Source: an uncultured Eubacteriales bacterium (GTDB lineage: Bacteria > Bacillota_A > Clostridia > Christensenellales > Aristaeellaceae). Taken from it: a stretch of 7,105 nt of DNA. The position numbers were made by a program, and so were the translations under genes. This document shows, in pieces, positions 1-6,505 of this stretch; position 1 is the stretch's first letter; each line of letters opens with the position of its first letter. The stretch lies in contig CADCQZ010000131.1 in the NCBI GenBank assembly GCA_902803675.1, positions 1 to 7,105 of the forward strand. The letters are read 5' to 3'. The notes beneath the pieces were generated by a model. That model did no database searches and was not told the DNA's origin. It saw only the letters and a list, made by a program, of their open reading frames with translations.

Positions 1-899
1 CGGATCTGGTTTTCCACTTCTTTCTTGGCCTTTTCCACGCATTCCTCGATCCTCGCGGGATGGATGCGGCCGTCCATGATCAGTTTCTCGATGGCCAGCC
101 GGGCGATCTCACGCCTCACGGGATCGAAGGCGGACACGATCACCGCTTCGGGGGTATCGTCGATGATCAGGTCCACGCCGGTAGCGGTCTCAAGGGCGCG
201 GATATTGCGGCCCTCACGCCCGATGATGCGGCCCTTCATATCGTCGCTGGGCAGGTTGATGACGGACACGGTGGTCTCCGCCACATGGTCCGCGGCGCAC
301 TTCTGGATGGCCAGGGCGATGATGTTGCGGGCTTTCTTTTCGCCCTCCTCACGGGCCTTGGCCTCGATGTCGCGCACGGTGGCGGCGGCGTCGTGGAAGG
401 CTTCCTTCTGCACCCTTTCCACCACGATCTGGCGCGCTTCGTCATGGGTGATGGAGGCGATGCGCTCCAGCTCGGTCTGCTGCTGCAGGCGGATGCTCTC
501 GGCTTCCTCCAGGGCTTTCTGGGCTTGCTCGTGCTTCTTCTCCAGCTCGTCCTCCCGGGCGGCGAGGGCGTCGCGCTTTTTGTCCAGCGCGTCCTCCTTC
601 TTGTCCAGGGTCTCTTCCTTCTGCTGGATCCTTCTTTCGGAGCGCTGCTGTTCGGTCCTCCTGGCGCGGATCTCCTTGTCCGCCTCGTTCTTCAGGTGGA
701 GCACTTCTTCCTTGGCCGCGAGGATCATTTCTTTTTTCTGTTCGTCAGCCTTTCGGGTGGCGTCATCCAGCAGCCGCTGGGCGTACTGCTCCGTGCTGCC
801 GATCTTTTTTTCAGACTCGTTCTTGCGGTAGATATAACCGATGTAAGCGCCGACGGCGCCGGTAATCAGGCACAGGATCAGGGCTAAATACCATTGCAT
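1..899 (-). CDS. rny: Ribonuclease Y, N-terminal part (truncated by window edge)
   Basis: RNase Y is the membrane-anchored endoribonuclease that starts mRNA decay in many Firmicutes. The start is ATG at 899 (MQWYLALIL), preceded by GAAAGGAG about 12 bases upstream. Seen in the 299 codons present: a single N-terminal membrane segment at residues about 3-24; a long charged Lys/Glu/Arg/Gln-rich coiled coil at about 30-180; and a KH RNA-binding domain with the [15 protein letters not shown] motif near residues 220-235, followed by [17 protein letters not shown]. This order is diagnostic of the family, whose members are usually about 510-520 residues. The HD phosphohydrolase catalytic domain should follow but lies outside the window. 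The gene is transcribed divergently from the Wzz-like operon and has a long leader with a terminator-like hairpin. I see no frameshift in the visible part. The family assignment is very secure; activity cannot be judged without the HD domain. Confidence 0.95.
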   Translation of the reverse strand, partial: MQWYLALILCLITGAVGAYIGYIYRKNESEKKIGSTEQYAQRLLDDATRKADEQKKEMILAAKEEVLHLKNEADKEIRARRTEQQRSERRIQQKEETLDKKEDALDKKRDALAAREDELEKKHEQAQKALEEAESIRLQQQTELERIASITHDEARQIVVERVQKEAFHDAAATVRDIEAKAREEGEKKARNIIALAIQKCAADHVAETTVSVINLPSDDMKGRIIGREGRNIRALETATGVDLIIDDTPEAVIVSAFDPVRREIARLAIEKLIMDGRIHPARIEECVEKAKKEVENQI

Positions 900-955
900 T
901 CCCTCTTTTTTCTCCTTTCTTTCATGATTTTTTGTTCTGATTTAACGCATGAAAA

Positions 956-979
956 CCGTACGCGGTCATACGCGTACGG
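956..979 (-). promoter_or_regulatory. Perfect hairpin followed by T-run in the rny leader (possible attenuator)
   Basis: CCGTACGCG (956-964) and CGCGTACGG (971-979) form a perfect 9-bp stem with a 6-base loop. Read on the minus strand, the stem is followed at once by TTTTC, as in a weak intrinsic terminator; read on the plus strand there is no T-run. It sits about 57 bases before the rny start and inside the predicted leader. It could be a transcription attenuator, a stabilising or processing structure, or a DNA palindrome bound by a protein. The structure is seen directly; its role is inference. Confidence 0.5.
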
Positions 980-1024
980 CTGTGCTGTCATCAAATACGA
1001 CATCGCTTATCACTGGTAAAGCAA

Positions 1025-1051
1025 TTATGAACTTATGCTTTATGCCTTATG
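1025..1051. repeat. Four closely spaced TTATG words (CATAA on the minus strand)
   Basis: TTATG occurs at 1025, 1033, 1040 and 1047, giving spacings of 8, 7 and 7 bases. On the rny leader transcript this reads as CATAA repeated with a near 7-base period. It is too short for a CRISPR or an iteron array. It could be chance, a protein-binding cluster or an RNA-binding cluster. Confidence 0.35.
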
Positions 1052-1138
1052 CGGCTGTGCCGCTGCCTGCAACATAAACCCTGTATCTGAAAACAGCTCA
1101 CGCTACATCGACTAAAATAGCGTTCAGCCGATAAAAAG

Positions 1139-1167
1139 ATTGTAAAACATTCACGAACAAAAGTCAA
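1139..1167 (-). promoter_or_regulatory. Sigma-A-type promoter for rny
   Basis: On the minus strand, TTGACT (1167-1162) is followed after exactly 17 bases by TACAAT (1144-1139). This is a 5/6 match to each consensus hexamer at ideal spacing. Transcription would start near 1132, leaving a leader of about 230 nt before the rny ATG at 899. It is the best promoter in the divergent region. A second promoter closer to rny is not excluded. Confidence 0.75.
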
Positions 1168-1203
1168 CAAGTTTGTCGCCTTTTCGGCGCCTTTCCGGCC
1201 GCC

Positions 1204-1230
1204 TTTACAAGCGGGGGGCGATGTGATAAT
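1204..1230 (+). promoter_or_regulatory. Probable promoter of the Wzz-like operon
   Basis: TTTACA (1204-1209) lies upstream of GATAAT (1225-1230), which carries a TG extension at 1222-1223 (extended -10). The spacer is 15 bases, shorter than ideal, and the extended -10 may compensate. TAATAT (1227-1232, 17-base spacer) and TATTAT (1230-1235) are alternative -10 boxes in the same AT-rich patch. Transcription would start around 1237-1242, about 40 bases before the TTG start of the first gene. Confidence 0.6.
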
Positions 1231-1268
1231 ATTATACAGGAAATTTATGCGTTTCCGATACCGCTGTT

Positions 1269-1283
1269 GGGGGTGTTGAATTG
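1269..1283 (+). promoter_or_regulatory. Ribosome binding site deciding a TTG start
   Basis: GGGGGTG (1269-1275) is a G-rich Shine-Dalgarno-like sequence five bases before TTG at 1281. The nearest upstream ATG (1247) is in a different frame, and no in-frame ATG or GTG lies between promoter and TTG. This start keeps the whole cytoplasmic N-terminus ahead of the first membrane segment. The alternative is an internal ATG inside the gene, which would have no comparable ribosome site. Confidence 0.6.
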
Positions 1284-2834
1284 GACAATAAAGATGCTGA
1301 ACGGGACATCACCATCGACCGGGATGCCCGCATCAATGTGACGGTCAACCGCGCGCCCGGGGCCGCCGATGACGTGATCGAGCTGAGCCATGTTTTCCAC
1401 AACATGAAGGAAAAAAGCCGCATCTACGCCTGGCTGATCGTCCTGTGCATGCTGGTGGGCCTGTGCGCGCCGCTCCTCATGGCGCAGCTGGACCAGAAAC
1501 CGCTGACGGTCTCCGCGGTAGTCAGCCTGCACTACAAGGTGCCCGTGGTCGACAAAAGGCAGGTCTATTATGTGGATGTGTCCGACCTGACGGCGCCGGA
1601 CGGCACAGAACTTGATCTCAACGGGGTCAAGAGCTCCTATGTGCTGAGCAACGCTCTGGAAGCGTCCACCCTCAGCGAGCCGGTCTCGGTATCGAATCTG
1701 AGGCGCAATATCCGGATCGACCGGATGCTGACCGAGGACAGCCGCCGCCAGCAGGAAGTGGCTTCCGGCATGGTCAGCGCCAAGAACGCCGCGGCTTACG
1801 AGCAGGTAAGGGGCATCGAACTGAAATACGAGAACCGCTTCATCGTGTCTCTCACCAACGGCTTCGGGGATGAGAACAGCCAGAAGAAGACCTATCTTTC
1901 CGACGGCGAGCTGCGCTGCCTGCTGGACCGGGTGGTGGATCAGTACAATAACTACCTGGTGGCGACTTACGCGCCGCTCAAGCTTCCGGAGAACAGGGTC
2001 GCCCTGGTGGATCCGGATCAGCAGGATATCCTGGAGAGCCTGGATATGCTTTCCTCTGCCCTCAAGGACCTTGATGATTACGGCAAGACGATGTCCGAGG
2101 AAGTGCTCACCTGGCGTTCCGGCAAGACGGGCTACACCCTCGCGGAGCTGATGACGGCCGTCACCCAGCTGCGTGAAGTCCGGGTGGACGATCTGTACTC
2201 CTTCGTGCGCACCGAGTCCCTGGCCAAGGATACCGCCACCATGCTTTCCGGCTACCAGTACAGGCTCAATACGGTGCTGGCGGCCAAGAAAGTCCAGGAA
2301 GAGAACATCGCCACCACCCAGAAGATCCTGGATGAGTATAAGAATGACGAGATCTACGTGTCCATGCAGGAGAGCGATTCCTCCCGCGCCACCAGGACCA
2401 CGACGGATTACTACAACCTTCTGATCCTGGAGCAGGCCGCCAATTACGAGGCCCTGGCGGCGCTGGAGACCAGCGCGGCGGATTATGAGGATACCATCGC
2501 CAGCCTGACGGCCAACGCCGGCAACGAGGAGATGCTCACCGCGGCCCGGGAGGAGCTCATCTCCTGTCTGGCCAGCGCCCGGGAGCTGTACCGGAAGATC
2601 CGGGACCATATGTCGGAGGTGTTCTCCTCCTCCTTCTATACCGGTTACGCCCGGCATACCTCCGCCCAGGGCAAGGCCGCGAGCGTGTTCTCGAAGGCTG
2701 TGAGGAACATGGTGATCGGCGCGGCTTTGGGCGCGGTCGTCGCCTTCGCGGCCTGGTTCATCGCCGGCCTGGCGCCGGAATTCAGGCTCAAAAGGGAAAG
2801 GGACCAGCTGAGAAAGGCGGTGGCTGAGAAATGA
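1281..2834 (+). CDS. Wzz-like (polysaccharide co-polymerase type) membrane protein, first of pair
   Basis: 517 residues from a TTG start. Seen: a cytoplasmic N-terminus of about 47 residues ending in an amphipathic IELSHVFHNMKEKSR stretch; membrane segment 1 at about 48-69; a large, mostly helical external region at about 70-475 with long coiled-coil-like runs (for example about 225-270 and 320-460); membrane segment 2 at about 476-496; and a basic cytoplasmic tail (FRLKRERDQLRK). Two terminal membrane segments flanking a helical external domain is the Wzz / chain-length-determinant layout, and the residues before segment 1 resemble the entry to a Wzz domain. Such proteins set polymer length with a Wzy polymerase or act in export. 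I do not see the proline-rich motif usually found near the second membrane segment, nor a kinase domain, so the function is tentative. The downstream gene is a paralogue: both share VLS(N/S)ALEAS and an LLDxV...ATY stretch. The stop codon overlaps the next start (ATGA), implying coupled translation. Confidence 0.7.
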   Translation: MDNKDAERDITIDRDARINVTVNRAPGAADDVIELSHVFHNMKEKSRIYAWLIVLCMLVGLCAPLLMAQLDQKPLTVSAVVSLHYKVPVVDKRQVYYVDVSDLTAPDGTELDLNGVKSSYVLSNALEASTLSEPVSVSNLRRNIRIDRMLTEDSRRQQEVASGMVSAKNAAAYEQVRGIELKYENRFIVSLTNGFGDENSQKKTYLSDGELRCLLDRVVDQYNNYLVATYAPLKLPENRVALVDPDQQDILESLDMLSSALKDLDDYGKTMSEEVLTWRSGKTGYTLAELMTAVTQLREVRVDDLYSFVRTESLAKDTATMLSGYQYRLNTVLAAKKVQEENIATTQKILDEYKNDEIYVSMQESDSSRATRTTTDYYNLLILEQAANYEALAALETSAADYEDTIASLTANAGNEEMLTAAREELISCLASARELYRKIRDHMSEVFSSSFYTGYARHTSAQGKAASVFSKAVRNMVIGAALGAVVAFAAWFIAGLAPEFRLKRERDQLRKAVAEK

Positions 2835-4303
2835 AAAAGACAGGTAAGCGCAGCTGGGTCAGGATATTCGCCGTGGTGCTCGCGGCCGCTTTCGTCGCGG
2901 GCGCGGTCCTTTCCGCGGTCCTTTTCAAGGTCGATCCTTCCCGCACCTATGCCCGCGCCACCCTGCAGATGACCTTTAACGGCGCGGCGGACGGGATCGC
3001 TCCCAACGGCAGGCTGTTCAATATCGGCGAGATGGCTTCGGACCGGGTGCTTTCCTCCGCTCTTGAAGCTTCGGGCCTGGCGGGGCAGATCAGTGTTGAG
3101 GCGCTCCGCGGCAGCCTGTACATCCAGGGGAGCTATCCGGCGGATATGCTCAAGCAGGTGATGAGCTACGAATCCCTGATGGATTTCACCGTCAACCGGG
3201 AAGTGACCGTCAACGATTACCATCCCACCCAGTTCATGGTGAACCTGTATGACGATTTCGGCCTGACGAAGGCCCAGCTGACCGGCCTGCTCGACAGCGT
3301 CATGAAGGCCTACGCGGACGACTTCGCCGCCACCTATTCCCTCACGGTGAGCGCCCCGGCCTATACCGGCGTGCTTGATCCGGCCGAGATCGATTACGCC
3401 CAGAGGATCAGCGTGCTGGAGACCAATGTGGATCAGCTGACGGCGTACGCTCAGGCGATGACGGAGAAGGATCCGTCGGTGGCCGTGGACGGGATCGGCG
3501 GGTTTTCGGACATCGCCGTGCGCCTGACCAATCTTAGGCAGAACGATCTGGAGACCCTGAGCGCCCGTGTCAGCGCGGACGCCCTGAGCATGGATGTGGG
3601 CCGCCTCCTGAGCCAGTACAACTACCAGGTCCAAGTCAGCACCAATCAGCTGGAGGCGCAGAAGGCGCGCCTGGAACGTCTGGACAAGCTGATCGCCTCC
3701 TATGACAAAAACGAGGTCATCTACCTGAGCACCACCGATTCTCTCACCAAGATCGACGGCAACTCTTCCCAGACCTACGATCAGCTGATCGACCTGAGGA
3801 AGCAGACGTCCGAGGGGATCACCCAGATCCAGGCCCGGATCGACGATTACACTGCCCGCATCAATGTCATCCTGGGCACGGATGAGACCGAGCAGGCGGA
3901 CAGCGACAGCGAAGACGGCAGCCTCCTCGCCCTTCTGGCCGGCGGTGAGGATAAGGATCAGTCCGCGGAACAGGATGATATGGAGAACGCGGCCGCGGAA
4001 GCCCAGGAACTTCTCCGGGAGAAGACCGAGGCCTTCGAGGCGGCCTTTACAGCGGTCGTCAAAAAGCGGGACGGCGTCATCGCCGATTTCGCGGCGCTGC
4101 TCAAGGCCTTCAATGACCGGCAGATCAACAGCGGGACCTTTGCCGTCACCGCGGCGAAGTATTTCACGCCCAGGTACCTGTCCAGCGCCTTCGCGGTGAA
4201 GGTGCTCAAAACGGCCGGCCCCATCTGCGCCCTGGCCCTGATGGGCTGCCTGACGGCGCTGGTGATCAGCCGCCGCCGTGAGGAGAAACTCAAAAACGCC
4301 TGA
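2831..4303 (+). CDS. Wzz-like membrane protein, second of pair (paralogue)
   Basis: 490 residues, starting at ATG 2831 inside the ATGA overlap, with AGGCGGTGG (2815-2823) upstream. Seen: a short basic N-terminus of about 10 residues; membrane segment 1 at about 12-32; an external domain with coiled-coil-like helices, notably about 190-345; an Asp/Glu-rich low-complexity stretch at about 350-388; another helical part at about 388-440; membrane segment 2 at about 462-479; and a basic tail (SRRREEKLKNA). VLSSALEASGLAGQISVEAL (73-92) aligns with residues 121-140 of the upstream protein, and 133-170 aligns with 187-230 there, so the two probably arose by duplication. Unlike its neighbour it lacks the long cytoplasmic N-terminus and has the acidic insert. 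The pair may form a hetero-oligomer in the membrane (inference). Exact role unknown: chain-length control or envelope polysaccharide export by topology, but no polymerase, flippase or glycosyltransferase is nearby in this window. A strong terminator follows. Confidence 0.7.
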   Translation: MKKTGKRSWVRIFAVVLAAAFVAGAVLSAVLFKVDPSRTYARATLQMTFNGAADGIAPNGRLFNIGEMASDRVLSSALEASGLAGQISVEALRGSLYIQGSYPADMLKQVMSYESLMDFTVNREVTVNDYHPTQFMVNLYDDFGLTKAQLTGLLDSVMKAYADDFAATYSLTVSAPAYTGVLDPAEIDYAQRISVLETNVDQLTAYAQAMTEKDPSVAVDGIGGFSDIAVRLTNLRQNDLETLSARVSADALSMDVGRLLSQYNYQVQVSTNQLEAQKARLERLDKLIASYDKNEVIYLSTTDSLTKIDGNSSQTYDQLIDLRKQTSEGITQIQARIDDYTARINVILGTDETEQADSDSEDGSLLALLAGGEDKDQSAEQDDMENAAAEAQELLREKTEAFEAAFTAVVKKRDGVIADFAALLKAFNDRQINSGTFAVTAAKYFTPRYLSSAFAVKVLKTAGPICALALMGCLTALVISRRREEKLKNA

Positions 4304-4334
4304 CAGAACGGCGCGCGGCATACTGCCGCGTTAT

Positions 4335-4371
4335 CGCGCCTCCGTTCAAAAGCGGGGGCGCGTTTTCTTTT
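4335..4371 (+). terminator. Intrinsic terminator of the Wzz-like operon
   Basis: CGCGCCTCCG (4335-4344) pairs with CGGGGGCGCG (4353-4362) as a 10-bp stem with one G-U pair and an 8-base loop, followed by TTTTCTTTT. It lies 32 bases after the stop codon of the second Wzz-like gene and just before the thrS promoter. A second hairpin (CGCGGCA 4314-4320 with TGCCGCG 4324-4330) precedes it. Confidence 0.9.
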
Positions 4372-4406
4372 CGTTTCGACAGCATCGCCGCCTCTGATAA
4401 AAGGGC

Positions 4407-4435
4407 TTTACATTTTCTCCCGAATGCGCTAAAAT
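4407..4435 (+). promoter_or_regulatory. Promoter of the T-box thrS-guaA unit
   Basis: TTTACA (4407-4412) and TAAAAT (4430-4435) are separated by exactly 17 bases, each a 5/6 match to the sigma-A consensus. The start site would be near 4442, immediately ahead of T-box stem I. Position, spacing and context all agree. Confidence 0.8.
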
Positions 4436-4441
4436 GGCGCT

Positions 4442-4680
4442 TGAAATCGCCGAAGGGGAAGAGTAGGCATGGTTTCCGGGTCACAGAGAACGGCGTCAAG
4501 GCTGGAAGCGCCCGCCCGGGCATGACCGAACACCGCCCCGGAGAGCCCGGTGAACCGGGACGGCCGACACCGTTACCGTCGCGAATGAAGGGGCCGCCTT
4601 TAAAAGGGCGGCAACAGGGGTGGAACCGCGTGATGAGCGTCCCTTGCAGATCATTTTTCTGCGGGGGCGCTTTTATTATT
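4442..4680 (+). promoter_or_regulatory. Threonine T-box riboswitch (thrS leader)
   Basis: A T-box leader senses uncharged tRNA and permits read-through of a terminator. Seen in order: lower stem I GGGG (4455-4458) with CCCC (4536-4539); the AGTA of the loop-E motif (4462-4465); a middle stem CCGGGT (4476-4481) with GCCCGG (4514-4519); the AG bulge AGAGA (4485-4489); an upper stem GGCG (4492-4495) with CGCC (4509-4512) and a distal loop containing TGGAAG; and a specifier loop GAACACCG with ACC (Thr) at 4532-4534 followed by a purine. Then come a hairpin at 4546-4559, stem III (GCCGCC 4593-4598 with GGCGGC 4607-4612), the T-box core AGGGGTGGAACCGCG (4616-4630) and the terminator. The tRNA acceptor-pairing bases are TGGA (4621-4624), which predicts discriminator U on the cognate tRNA-Thr. 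The ACC specifier matches the downstream gene, so identity is very secure. Confidence 0.95.
4637..4680 (+). terminator. T-box regulated terminator
   Basis: GCGTCCCTTGCAG (4637-4649) pairs with CTGCGGGGGCGC (4659-4670) with one bulged U and two G-U pairs, followed by TTTTATTATT. In the antiterminator form, CCC at 4641-4643 would instead pair with the GGGG at 4617-4620 of the T-box core. When tRNA-Thr is charged, transcription should stop here. Confidence 0.9.
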
Positions 4681-4696
4681 CAAGGAGGGTTTTCAA

Positions 4697-6487
4697 ATGG
4701 GTGAGATGTCCAAGGAAGAGTACCGCAAGTTTTATTCTGAGGTGTACAGGCATTCCCTGTCCCACATCCTGGCCAAGGCCGTGATCGAGCTCTACGGCAG
4801 GGACAAGGTCCAGTACGCCATCGGGCCCCAGATCGCCGACGGGTTCTACTATGATTTCCTGATCCCGGAGAGCATCACGGCCGCCGATTTCCCCCGGATC
4901 GAGGACAAGATGCGCGAGATCATCAAGCGCCGGGAGCCCTGGACCTGCCTGGAGCTGAGCCGTGAGGAGGCCCTGGAGGCTTTCGCCGGTCAGAAGTTCA
5001 AGGAAGAGCTGATCCGGGACCTGCCCGAGGACGAGAAGATCACCGCCTACCGCACGGGGGACGATTTCATCGACCTGTGCCGCGGCCCGCATATCGCCAA
5101 CAGCCAGGAGCTGATGAACGCCGCCTTCCAGATCAAGGCCGTTTCCGGTTCCTACTGGCGCGGTGATGAGCACCGGGACCAGCTCCAGCGGGTGTACGTC
5201 TACGCCTTTGAGGATCAGAAGGCCCTCAAGGCCCACCTCAACTTCATCAAGGAGGCCCTGGAGAGGGATCACCGGAAGCTGGGCAAGGAGCAGGAACTGT
5301 TCATGATCGACGAGACCGCGCCGGGCATGCCTTATTTCCTGCCCCGCGGCTGGAACCTGTTCAACGCCATCCTCACCTACTGGCGCCAGCTCCACGTGCG
5401 TCACGGGTATCAGGAGATCTCCGGTCCCATCATCAACTCCCGCCAGCTGTGGGAGACCTCCGGCCACTGGGGCCATTACCGGGACAACATGTTCCTGATC
5501 CAGAATCCCGAGGGCGGCGAGGTGGAATACGCCTGCAAGCCCATGAACTGCCCCAACGCCATCAAGGTGTACCAGAGCCAGGCCCGCTCCTACAAGGACC
5601 TGCCCCTGCGCTTCTCGGAGACGGACGTGATCCACCGCAAGGAAAAGTCCGGCGAGCTCAACGGCCTGTTCCGCGTGCAGATGTTCCGGCAGGACGACGA
5701 CCACACCCTCCTGATGGAGGACCAGATCGAGGATGAGATCGCCGACATCCTGGAGATCGCCGGCCAGATCTACGGCACCTTCGGCCTGACCTAGGAGGCG
5801 GAGCTGTCCACCAGGCCCGATGACTACATGGGCGATATCGAACTGTGGAACCAGGCGGAAGCGGCCCTCAAAAAGATCCTGGACAAGCGCTACGGCGAGG
5901 GCAATTATGAGATCAACGAGGGCGACGGCGCCTTCTACGGCCCCAAGATCGACCTGAAGATGAAGGACTGCATCGGCCGCGAGTGGCAGATGGGCACCGT
6001 GCAGCTGGACTTCCAGCTCCCGCTGAACTTCGATCTGGAGTACCAGGCCGCTGACGGCACCCGCAAGCGTCCCGTGATGATCCACCGGGCCATCCTGGGC
6101 TCCTTCGAGCGCTTCATCGGCATCATCATCGAGAACTTCGAGGCTTCCTTCCCCTTCTGGCTGTCCCCCTATCAGGTGGCCCTGGTGCCCATCCGGCCGG
6201 AGCATAACGAGTACGCCCATAAGGTCCAGGACATCCTGATGGACCACGGCATCCGCGTGGAGGCAGACTACGCCGACAAGAACATGAAGGAGAAGATCAA
6301 GGCCTACCGTAAGATGCACGATCCCTACATCCTGGTGCTGGGCGACAAGGAAGCCGCGGAGAACACCGTGTCCGTCAATATCCGCGGCGGCAAGCAGATG
6401 AACGGCCTGCCCCTGGAGCGCTTCGTGGCCATCTGCGATGAGCTGAACAGGACCCGCGCCATCGACCTGAAGGAAAGCGACGAATAA
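4697..6487 (+). CDS. thrS: Threonyl-tRNA synthetase, interrupted by one in-frame TAG
   Basis: ThrRS charges tRNA-Thr in the cytoplasm and edits mischarged Ser-tRNA. Start ATG 4697 follows AAGGAGGG with 7-base spacing; the frame runs 596 codons to a TAATAA pair, with a single TAG at codon 366. Editing-site residues H19, H23, C128 and H132 match E. coli H73, H77, C182 and H186 with a constant offset of 54, so the N-terminal TGS domain is absent. Zinc ligands are C285 (MNCP), H336 (QDDDH) and H463 (MIHRAILGSFERF); their spacings of 51 and 127 are close to the 51 and 126 of E. coli only if the TAG counts as one residue. Motif 2 arginines R314 and R326 and motif 3 R472 are present. An anticodon-binding domain fills about 485-590. 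Read without suppression, the product stops at 365 residues and lacks motif 3 and the anticodon domain. It is T-box controlled and followed by guaA. Family certain; whether full-length protein is made is open. Confidence 0.9.
5792..5794 (+). other. In-frame amber codon within thrS
   Basis: The reading frame continues without shift on both sides: FGLT-TAG-EAELSTRPDDYMGD. From my memory of related ThrRS sequences the usual residue before this (E/R/V)xELSTRP stretch is often Tyr, so TAC or TAT changed by one base is the simplest origin. The stop falls between motifs 2 and 3. Sequencing error, nonsense mutation, amber suppression and a split gene are all possible. Confidence 0.9.
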
Positions 6488-6488
6488 T

Positions 6489-6505
6489 AAGGAGGGACCC
6501 CAATG
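6489..6505 (+). promoter_or_regulatory. Ribosome binding site of guaA
   Basis: AAGGAGGG (6489-6496) starts inside the second TAA after thrS and lies 6 bases before ATG 6503. It is nearly identical to the thrS ribosome site, and it fixes the guaA start at an ATG just ahead of the ATP-pyrophosphatase domain, leaving no room for an N-terminal glutaminase domain. Confidence 0.85.

Larger units (their letters stand above)
900..1280. other. Divergent intergenic region between rny and the Wzz-like operon
   Basis: This 381-base stretch is more AT-rich than the flanking genes and holds no convincing ORF. It contains the rny ribosome site (about 912-920), a perfect inverted repeat (956-979), a cluster of four TTATG words (1025-1051), a short GC hairpin (GCGGC 1051-1055 with GCCGC 1059-1063), a strong minus-strand promoter (1139-1167) and a plus-strand promoter (1204-1230). 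Most of it would be transcribed as the 5' leader of rny. I see no tRNA or recognised riboswitch class in it. Confidence 0.7.

Noticed and set aside
25..887. Plus-strand open frames opposite rny (Ser/Arg-rich and Leu/Gly-rich)
   Set aside because: The minus strand encodes an unmistakable RNase Y; the plus-strand frames are low-complexity shadows of the coiled coil.
1177..1203. CGCCTTTTCGG / CGCCTTTCCGG near-duplicate and small hairpin as a terminator
   Set aside because: The stem is only 4 bp with no T-run after it, and it lies upstream of both divergent promoters, so there is no transcript to terminate.
1245..2657. Long minus-strand open frame opposite the first Wzz-like gene
   Set aside because: The sense frame has membrane segments, a paralogue, promoter and coupled downstream gene; the antisense frame has none of these and runs against the operon.
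2645..4321. Long minus-strand open frame opposite the second Wzz-like gene
   Set aside because: It is an antisense shadow in GC-rich sequence; it reads through the operon terminator region and has no promoter or ribosome site of its own.
4441..4704. Plus-strand ORF of 87 codons in the thrS leader
   Set aside because: It lies entirely over the T-box structure, lacks a ribosome site and overlaps the thrS start in another frame; it is not a plausible leader peptide because regulation is by tRNA binding.
5792..5794. Genome-wide reassignment of TAG to a standard amino acid
   Set aside because: No other in-frame TAG occurs in the roughly 2,100 codons of this window; a reassigned common codon should appear more often.
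5792..5828. Frameshift as the cause of the thrS interruption
   Set aside because: The frame is identical on both sides of the TAG (5828 minus 4697 is a multiple of three), so this is a base substitution or a true amber codon, not an insertion or deletion.
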